Shown here in pieces: positions 36,734 to 42,725 of a stretch of DNA of 42,725 nt; the first letter of the stretch is position 1; each line of letters begins with the position of its first letter. A program made the position numbers and the translations under genes. Below the pieces are notes generated by a model. The model ran no database searches, had not been told where the DNA came from, and saw only the letters and a list, made by a program, of their open reading frames with translations. The stretch is from a virus. The stretch is from the IMG/VR virus record IMGVR_UViG_3300009136_000013, positions 1-42,725 of that record. One strand, 5' to 3'.

Positions 36734-38107
36734 TTAGGCGTTAAGTGTCTGCAAACCACAGATCGGGCCAGCCGTTGTGGTATCGCCTACGTCGTGAACA
36801 TTAATGTCGATACGCTCGACACCCTTAATGGCAAGCTGGTCAACTTCCCAGACATTTACCCCGTTAACTGTGGCATGTTCGGAAGTCGAGATTGTGCGGG
36901 TCATCCTATCTCCAAGCTTAGAAGCCTGAGAGAGATCGCCGAACAATGTACAAATCTGGCTAGTTGTTGATGCTGTAGGCATAACCTCAACAGGAACAAC
37001 CGGATAGCCGAGGAACGGAGCAAGCCCGCCGCCTGAAATATCCGAAACGGTATTACCGCCAGCAGCCGTCTGCAACTTCATCATAACAGTGTTATGGAAG
37101 AACGGAGACGCGTGCCATTTAGCAGTTCTGCGGGCGTAAGTCGGACAGGTTCCGATAACCTTGTGGAAGTCGATCAAAGTCAACTCGCTATAAAGATCAC
37201 CAGTACCTACGATGATTCCGCCTGCACTTGTAGTTGTTGGAGTTCCGGCAGCGTCGCTAAGTGACTGAATCACTCCGGTAATTCCACCTGTAGCCGCCAA
37301 GCCAGTACCGTTATACCCTGCGGTATCTTCCGCTAATGCGAACGCACGAGCAATGTCCCTAAAGACTTGATCGCCAACAGAAATAGCAGCGTCGGCAGTG
37401 AGTTCGTTAGTGATACGAGTAACAGCCTTGAGCTTTTTAGCGACAAGACGAATCTGATCCCACGCGATGTCAGATTCGGCAGCAGCCTCGGATTCACCAA
37501 CCCATGTAGCCGTCATGAACGCCGTCTGTCTTGGATCGGTACGCGTATCGCTCATCATCGGGACGATATTAGTATTCGCACGGAAAGCACCGTATTCAAG
37601 CGTCAAGCGGGTCATGTCTGTGCCGAACTCTTCCGGCACAAGATATCCACCAGCCGTGTTAGCGCCTTCGTTATGCACCGCCATAGGCATACCAGTATTG
37701 TTGCAGTAATCAATGGACGCCGGAATACCAGCTGTTGCCATGAACCACTGCCCGAAACGGTAAGCCTTAAGCTCTTTATCGGCCCCGTGGAACGATCTGA
37801 TTGTACCATACAGCCTTTTAGCTGTTACCGGCACAACCTTTGCGTCAATAACACCCGGAACATCTAACGCTATTGGCGTCGCCGCTACAATGCGTTTTTC
37901 CACAGGCGGATTAGCCTTTGCGTCGTCGAGAAAGTTCCCCATCGCGACTTGTTCTTTTGCCCGTTCAATCTTCGCCTTCAAGCCGCCTTGTGCGGCAATA
38001 AGCGCGTCTTGTTCGGCTCTAAGCTCTTCGGTCAACTCCGCTTCCGCGTCGATTTCTACGACACGAGCGAGATTGGCTTCAAGCTCTTTTACCAATTTAT
38101 CATACAT
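36734..38107 (-). CDS. Major capsid protein (HK97 fold)
   Basis: 457 residues. Residues 1-75 are a charged coiled coil (DKLVKELEANLARVVEIDAE), the delta/scaffold domain removed by the prohead protease. The main body starts near RSFHGADKELKAYRFGQWF (about 103-121), continues with GGYLVPEEFGTDMTRLTLEY (about 152-171), PRQTAFMTATWVGESEAAAE (about 192-211) and a C-terminal FGDLSQASKLGDRMTRTIST: the HK97-gp5 order of GGYLVP, SR-like middle and GDxxxA. The preceding spacer (38108-38182) is AT-rich and holds a TATAAT without a good -35. Confidence 0.92.
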   Translation of the reverse strand: MYDKLVKELEANLARVVEIDAEAELTEELRAEQDALIAAQGGLKAKIERAKEQVAMGNFLDDAKANPPVEKRIVAATPIALDVPGVIDAKVVPVTAKRLYGTIRSFHGADKELKAYRFGQWFMATAGIPASIDYCNNTGMPMAVHNEGANTAGGYLVPEEFGTDMTRLTLEYGAFRANTNIVPMMSDTRTDPRQTAFMTATWVGESEAAAESDIAWDQIRLVAKKLKAVTRITNELTADAAISVGDQVFRDIARAFALAEDTAGYNGTGLAATGGITGVIQSLSDAAGTPTTTSAGGIIVGTGDLYSELTLIDFHKVIGTCPTYARRTAKWHASPFFHNTVMMKLQTAAGGNTVSDISGGGLAPFLGYPVVPVEVMPTASTTSQICTLFGDLSQASKLGDRMTRTISTSEHATVNGVNVWEVDQLAIKGVERIDINVHDVGDTTTAGPICGLQTLNA

Positions 38108-38182
38108 AATATTAATCTTTCGTTTAAAATTTATTATAATTAAACTACACTATTAAAGATGCCAGCCGCTACCGCGTGAAAG

Positions 38183-39007
38183 CTATCTTTGTTTTCTTCT
38201 TAATTCCATATCAATAACCTGGTCAAGCGTTCTGATTCCGTCGATCATACCAACAACTAAAGCGTCTTTCGCTGTCAGAACCTTGCCCTGCCCGTATTGT
38301 TCTTTTATTTTCGATTTCGATACCCTTCGATTCGTTGCGACCGCTGATATAAACTGATCGTACCCCTGATCGACAAGCCCCTGCATGTAAGCCATCGCCT
38401 CGTCACCCATAGGCTCGGTAGAGTTACCGAGAGCCTTATGTTTTCCGGCAGTCACGAAGGTATATTTAACGCCCTCTTGGTCAAGTGCTGCGCTGTGGTC
38501 GACGTGAGTCATAATGACGCCTATACTGCCGACTAACGCTCCCGGTGCGGCGTACACCTTATTTGCTGCTGACCCGGTGTAATAAGCCGCTGACGCCATC
38601 ATTGAGTTAGCCACGGCAACAACACGCTTTGTCCCGGCAGCCGCCCGGATTTTCTGGGTCATTTCCTCAAGCCCAAACATGCTCCCGCCCGGCGAATCAA
38701 TATCAAGTATGATAGACTTTACAGAAGGATCGTTCGCAAGGCTTTCGATTACCTTGCCGAATGAATCCGTTGAGAGCATTCCGCTCGTTTCAGTGAACAT
38801 GCTTGCCCTTTGCGTCATAGTGCCCGTCATCGGCAATACAACCACCTTACCTTCAACTCTACGTGAATCACGTCGGGCCGCGGCCTCAAACTCCGGCATA
38901 TCACCTCCGGCAAGTCTCGGAGCGAGCATTGACATTATCATTTCCATTTTATCCGGCAAGATTGCCCAGACAATGGCGTTTAATTCGTTGATTATTTGTG
39001 GGTACAT
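38183..39007 (-). CDS. S49/ClpP-like prohead protease
   Basis: 274 residues from ATG 39007 (GAGG 7 nt upstream), overlapping the portal end by 16 nt. VKSIILDIDSPGGSMFGLEE (about 83-102), then NSMMASAAYYTGSAANKVYA (about 119-138) with the catalytic Ser in ASA, and the general-base Lys in TAGKHKALGNST. Matches the SppA-type phage capsid proteases that cut the scaffold domain of the capsid protein. Confidence 0.88.
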   Translation of the reverse strand: MYPQIINELNAIVWAILPDKMEMIMSMLAPRLAGGDMPEFEAAARRDSRRVEGKVVVLPMTGTMTQRASMFTETSGMLSTDSFGKVIESLANDPSVKSIILDIDSPGGSMFGLEEMTQKIRAAAGTKRVVAVANSMMASAAYYTGSAANKVYAAPGALVGSIGVIMTHVDHSAALDQEGVKYTFVTAGKHKALGNSTEPMGDEAMAYMQGLVDQGYDQFISAVATNRRVSKSKIKEQYGQGKVLTAKDALVVGMIDGIRTLDQVIDMELRRKQR

Positions 39008-40515
39008 GCTAAAGCCTCGTTTATAATATTTGTAATTTCTTGTTTTCGATTCCATGTCTTTATATGTGCGGCCGGATCGTCGCTCATGGCGATATTCAAT
39101 ATCCCTTCGACAACCATTCTATCGGCGGCGGCTCGGCCTAAATTCAGCGGAGCAAGGCTTTTGATTATATATTGCTCGTGTTTCTCGTAGAAACCGTTTA
39201 CCCACTCGTTAAATCTGTCCCTGTCGTCGTTCGCTTTGTCCACCCTCGCAGACAATCCCCGTTCCTCTGCCGCCGTAATCCTCGCGGCAACGTCCTCGAC
39301 GAAGGCTTCATTATTCCCCGTTTCAACCGGATCATTGACGCCCCGCATATTCAAAGGTACAAGCGGTTCCCAAAGACCTTCTATTGGGTTAAGCTCTTCA
39401 AATTCCCTTGCTTCATTACGAACCATCCAGCCCCATTGAATACCGGACGCGTAGAACTCCGCACGGCTCTTGCTGTCGCCGCGTAGGAGAGCGTTTGCGT
39501 TGTGTTTGACATAATACCCGCCCTGCTGGTCAGAATCGCTGAGAAGCTGGTTATGGATAGCCTGTTCGACCCGTATAAACCACGGCATAAGTGTATCAGC
39601 AACGAAGTCGATGTTCTGTTCTTCGATGTTCGAGAATGTTGCCCGTCTTAAGTCTGCGACTTTATGCGGAGGAACCCGGAACCATCGACATATTTCCTCA
39701 ATAGAAAACTCTCTTGTTTCGAGATATTGAGAGTCTTTCTGGGAAAGCGACATAGTTTCCACTTTGCCGCCCTCTTCGACCAGGAGGATTCGGTGTTGAC
39801 TCTCGCCGCCGATCTGCTTCTCGGTAGATTTCTTAAGGTTCTTGTAAGCCTTTTCCGTTAAGGAGTGCGGGAAAGTCAACGCCAGTGAAGCTTTTGCACC
39901 ATTGCCAAAGAATTTAGCCCCGAACATCTCGGCGGCTTTAGCCAGCCCGAGCGATTCGCGGGCAATCTGGACGACATTATAGCCCTGTACTCCATCGTAA
40001 CCGAAGCCGGGGACATGAAATATCTTATCAGGATTAACTTTCGTCAAATTTCCATTATCTTCTGTAAATTCATAATACAAGCTGCCGTTTTCGCGTCGCT
40101 TTGGTCTTATTCGGTCTGGTGGAATAATCCAGAGTTCCTTTATGTTCCCGTTACGGTCGCGTACTTTTTCGGCATAGCCATTGCCCCACCCGACAGCGTG
40201 ACCGATAATAGTATTCCTGAATGACATTGCAGACATTTCAGGGTTTGGCTGGAAGTTAAGGACGCTATATAGTGGGTGATCAGATCGTTTTTCCTTCAGT
40301 TCACCCACCTGCTGAAACACAGGCAATGGTAATTTCGCAAGGTCTTCACTGATTATACGAACACAGTCGTAAACGGTAGATATTGACAAAGCATTCTTAT
40401 TGTTTATCAACTGTCCGGCAGAAGTGCGTGAGCTGCCGCCCGTCACTGATCGCCAATTGTCGCCAGTGGTTGCCTTAACCTCTACTTTTTCAGTTTTATT
40501 AAAAGGTTTCCACAT
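38992..40515 (-). CDS. Portal protein (HK97 type)
   Basis: 507 residues. STVYDCVRIISEDLAKLPLP (about 47-66) and SFRNTIIGHAVGWGNGYAEK (about 97-116) are the HK97 portal (Phage_portal) signatures; SIEEICRWFRVPPHKVADLR lies near 271-290, and the C terminus is helical. Forms the dodecameric DNA entry ring. Position between terminase and protease is canonical. Confidence 0.92.
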   Translation of the reverse strand: MWKPFNKTEKVEVKATTGDNWRSVTGGSSRTSAGQLINNKNALSISTVYDCVRIISEDLAKLPLPVFQQVGELKEKRSDHPLYSVLNFQPNPEMSAMSFRNTIIGHAVGWGNGYAEKVRDRNGNIKELWIIPPDRIRPKRRENGSLYYEFTEDNGNLTKVNPDKIFHVPGFGYDGVQGYNVVQIARESLGLAKAAEMFGAKFFGNGAKASLALTFPHSLTEKAYKNLKKSTEKQIGGESQHRILLVEEGGKVETMSLSQKDSQYLETREFSIEEICRWFRVPPHKVADLRRATFSNIEEQNIDFVADTLMPWFIRVEQAIHNQLLSDSDQQGGYYVKHNANALLRGDSKSRAEFYASGIQWGWMVRNEAREFEELNPIEGLWEPLVPLNMRGVNDPVETGNNEAFVEDVAARITAAEERGLSARVDKANDDRDRFNEWVNGFYEKHEQYIIKSLAPLNLGRAAADRMVVEGILNIAMSDDPAAHIKTWNRKQEITNIINEALACTHK

Positions 40516-42230
40516 TATATAGTCCTTAGACCTTCTGTTTCGTATATTGATATTTCGGGCTCAGGCTCTATCAAGGCCAAACCAAGCCCCATTACGGCAG
40601 CCACGATCCCGTCAATTTTCTCGCTTGACTTGTCTTTTACTGGCCTGACGTTCTCGTTCGGGTCAGTATAGACCGCCGCATTTGAAGCCATCCAACGCAA
40701 GATAGGGTTTCTATTGTGAACTAACTTGCAGTCGTTCACTAAAGCTTTTAATTCCTTAGTGGGCTCACTCATATTTTTAATAGTCTGCCCGTACTGCACC
40801 ACCTTGGATAAATCCATGCCGTCCGTTACGAGTCTTTGTAGAAGATGTTCAAAATTCCATTGATCAAACCCCATCTTGATGACATTAAACTTGCTCCACA
40901 TATCCTCGATGTCGTGCTTGATGTATTCGTAATCAATCCTATTGCCGGGAGTGAGTGTTAAATGCCCCTGTTCAGCCCAAACTAAGTACGGAACTCGATC
41001 TTTTCTGGCACGTTCACGGGCGCCCTCTTCCGGACAGTAGAAACGGGGGATTAAAACAACCCTGCCATCAGCTAAGATGAAAACGCATATCAAAGCAGCA
41101 ATATCGCCCTTGGACGCTAGATCGGCGCCCATGTAGCACGTAGCACCGAGCAATTCCTCTTCGGTAACAATATCAGTACAGGCGTTCCACTTTTCCATAT
41201 TAAAGAACCGCGTCACCTGGGTAGTCCAGACGTTCATTCTCTTTGTGAGAAAATTATTAACAGCGGCGGGATCGTTTATAGCTTTATTGCACATTCGCTG
41301 TAAGTCTTTTTCGTACAACGAAACGCCATAATTAGGATTCGCTTTAACCCATACAGCAGGGTCTTTCCAGTCATCTAGCAGTTCGCCGGTTTCATCGTCC
41401 ATATCAAGCGTATAGATTACAGCAAAGTAAGTGTCATCCTCGACAGTGCCTTCCAATACCTTGATCGCGTAGTCCCTCTCGTAATAGCACGGGGATTGCA
41501 CGTTAAACCCAGCAGTGGTGATAATGTATATCAAGGGTTGACTTCTCGACCCTACGGCGGAGTCCATGACTTCAAGTAAAGACCTATCTGGATGAGCATG
41601 GAACTCGTCAACTAAAATCATGTGCGGATTTAGTCCGTCCTCATTCTTGGAATCCCTACCGAGCGGTTTCCATGACGAGTCCGATTCTTCGATTACTATA
41701 CTTTTCTTATTAACCTTAGCATAACCCCCGAGATAGCCAGACTTCCGTGTCATCCTCTGGCCTTCAACGAGCGTAATCATGGCCTGTGCTTCTTTAGTAG
41801 CGACCGAATATATCTCGGCGCCGCCTTCGCCATCGAAGCCTAAACCAAGACATCCAATCGCCGCCGCCTTTGTAGATTTGCCGTTTTTCCGGGCTTCCTC
41901 ATTGTACGCCACATTAAACCGGCGTGTCCCGTCTTCATTCATCCATCCAAAAATAACCCATATACTGAATTGCTGCCACGGCTCAAGGATGAGATTCTTT
42001 CCCGCCCACTCACCTTTTGAATGCTTAAGCAGTTCAATAAAGTCAATGGCTTTCTGTCCGGCGTCTTGATCGAAATATAACCCACGCTCATGCCCATGGT
42101 CAATATCGTCAAGATGTCGCTGGACGGCAAGCTTGAGATATTTACAGGCGGGGATTGTCCCGTTAAGCACATTATCAATGTACTCGTGAACTATCGCTTC
42201 TGACCTGCATTGTGTTTCAAGTTCTAACAT
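40515..42230 (-). CDS. terL: Large terminase subunit
   Basis: 571 residues. LILEPWQQFSIWVIFGWMNE (about 80-99) with the adenine-binding Gln, a Walker A-like EEARKNGKST (about 111-120), Walker B MILVDEFHAH (about 204-213), and the coupling ITTAGFN. The nuclease half begins YMGADLASKGDIAALICVFI (about 366-385, catalytic Asp in GAD). Terminase_1/HK97-type. Cuts concatemers and pumps DNA through the portal. Abuts the portal gene and the small subunit. Confidence 0.95.
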   Translation of the reverse strand: MLELETQCRSEAIVHEYIDNVLNGTIPACKYLKLAVQRHLDDIDHGHERGLYFDQDAGQKAIDFIELLKHSKGEWAGKNLILEPWQQFSIWVIFGWMNEDGTRRFNVAYNEEARKNGKSTKAAAIGCLGLGFDGEGGAEIYSVATKEAQAMITLVEGQRMTRKSGYLGGYAKVNKKSIVIEESDSSWKPLGRDSKNEDGLNPHMILVDEFHAHPDRSLLEVMDSAVGSRSQPLIYIITTAGFNVQSPCYYERDYAIKVLEGTVEDDTYFAVIYTLDMDDETGELLDDWKDPAVWVKANPNYGVSLYEKDLQRMCNKAINDPAAVNNFLTKRMNVWTTQVTRFFNMEKWNACTDIVTEEELLGATCYMGADLASKGDIAALICVFILADGRVVLIPRFYCPEEGARERARKDRVPYLVWAEQGHLTLTPGNRIDYEYIKHDIEDMWSKFNVIKMGFDQWNFEHLLQRLVTDGMDLSKVVQYGQTIKNMSEPTKELKALVNDCKLVHNRNPILRWMASNAAVYTDPNENVRPVKDKSSEKIDGIVAAVMGLGLALIEPEPEISIYETEGLRTI

Positions 42231-42676
42231 TAAGCATTCTTCTTTTTCATTAACGCTTCAAACGGATTATCTGTGTCTGCTTTACCCATACTTAGACTTG
42301 TACGGCTACTCGGAGTTAAGCCGAACTGCGTAGCAATACTCGTGACATTCTTAAGCAGCGTAGTTGACTCTCTAAGCATATTTACCATACCGACATCAGT
42401 ATCGAACTCTTTATTTAATCTGACATACTTGCCCCATTCCTGACAATAAATAGCCAGCATAGAACGATCCCATTCGGTCAAACACTTTCTTTTAGCCAGC
42501 AAAGGGGCTATCCGCAGCCACTCTCTCCGGGCCTCGCCCTTAAGGAATTTCGGCATGTCCGGAATGACAACATCCGGCGTAGGCTCGTCGTTATTGCGTC
42601 GGTCTTTCCGAAAAGTCCCCGCCAGCTTTAGGTTAGCTGTTGGCTTTTTCTTGCGACCTCTGGTTTCGTTTCCCAT
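42230..42676 (-). CDS. terS: Small terminase subunit (P27 family)
   Basis: 148 residues. MGNETRGRKKKPTANLKLAG, then PDMPKFLKGEARREWLRIAP (about 38-57), ECLTEWDRSMLAIYCQEWGK-like helices (about 65-84) and TSIATQFGLTPSSRTSLS near the C terminus: P27-family terminase small subunit. Recognises the packaging site. AAGGTAGATA before the ATG. First structural gene from the right end; on a circular map preceded by the HNH cluster. Confidence 0.9.
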   Translation of the reverse strand: MGNETRGRKKKPTANLKLAGTFRKDRRNNDEPTPDVVIPDMPKFLKGEARREWLRIAPLLAKRKCLTEWDRSMLAIYCQEWGKYVRLNKEFDTDVGMVNMLRESTTLLKNVTSIATQFGLTPSSRTSLSMGKADTDNPFEALMKKKNA

Positions 42677-42725
42677 TATCTACCTTACTGGTCTTTTCGG
42701 TTTCCTATTTTTGACAGAAAAAAAT

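Noticed and set aside
1-42725. CRISPR array or insertion sequence
   Set aside because: No regularly spaced direct repeats and no transposase gene were seen.

Overview
The window reads as a complete or nearly complete genome of a tailed phage with an HK97-type head and a long non-contractile (siphovirus-type) tail. On the minus strand, from the right end inward, lie a P27-type small terminase, large terminase, HK97-type portal, S49/ClpP-like prohead protease, major capsid protein, connector and head-closure proteins, HK97 gp10-like protein, tail terminator, tail tube, frameshifted G/GT tail chaperones and tape measure. The host cannot be read from the sequence. Lineage-restricted beta-rich virion proteins, Cys-rich small proteins and signal peptides suggest a Gram-negative environmental bacterium; a planctomycete or relative is a guess only. 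I see no integrase, recognisable repressor, DNA polymerase, helicase or endolysin.

Layout. (1) 1-5.4 kb, minus: three consecutive genes for secreted-looking beta-rich proteins (one a GH28/pectate-lyase-like spike), an HNH nuclease and small genes. They point towards the terminase genes at the other end, so if the molecule is circular, one late operon runs from the promoter near 5.4 kb through the ends to 26.4 kb. (2) 5.5-8.8 kb, plus: an accessory operon with an N6-adenine DNA methyltransferase, a small membrane protein and zinc-binding proteins, ending in a strong terminator. (3) 8.8-12.2 kb, minus: small acidic or Cys-rich proteins, a tRNA-like gene and a D12-class (Dam-like) methyltransferase. 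(4) 12.3-26.35 kb, plus: the early region with a YqaJ-type exonuclease, ERF annealing protein, SSB-like protein, a CsrA homologue, a ParB-like DGQHRL protein, a replication-type protein, PDDEXK nucleases and many small zinc-ribbon proteins. (5) 26.4-42.7 kb, minus: the tail and head operon.

The most unusual feature is a set of about eight intergenic leaders that can fold as interleaved-stem (H-type) pseudoknots. Five of them (minus strand before 10437, 11122 and 11925; plus strand before 20850 and 22738) follow a near-consensus promoter (TTGAC[A/T]-N16/17-TATA[G/T]T) on the same transcript. In seven of them the last stem ends about 15-29 nt before the start codon. The stems share topology but not sequence. 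The same phage encodes CsrA, a regulator that binds GGA motifs in mRNA leaders, and three genes carry an identical 18-nt purine-rich block ending in their ATG. Together this suggests an RNA-leader regulatory network in the early region. The structures and the CsrA identity are read from sequence; the link between them is inference.

Other points: a programmed -1 frameshift (A AAA AAC) joins the two tail chaperone frames; a methyltransferase-glycosyltransferase-like fusion sits in the head operon; an FN3-like domain is fused to the tail terminator; a truncated paralogue of a PDDEXK nuclease lies beside the intact copy; and two small genes look frameshifted (9409-9720 and 26153-26349).
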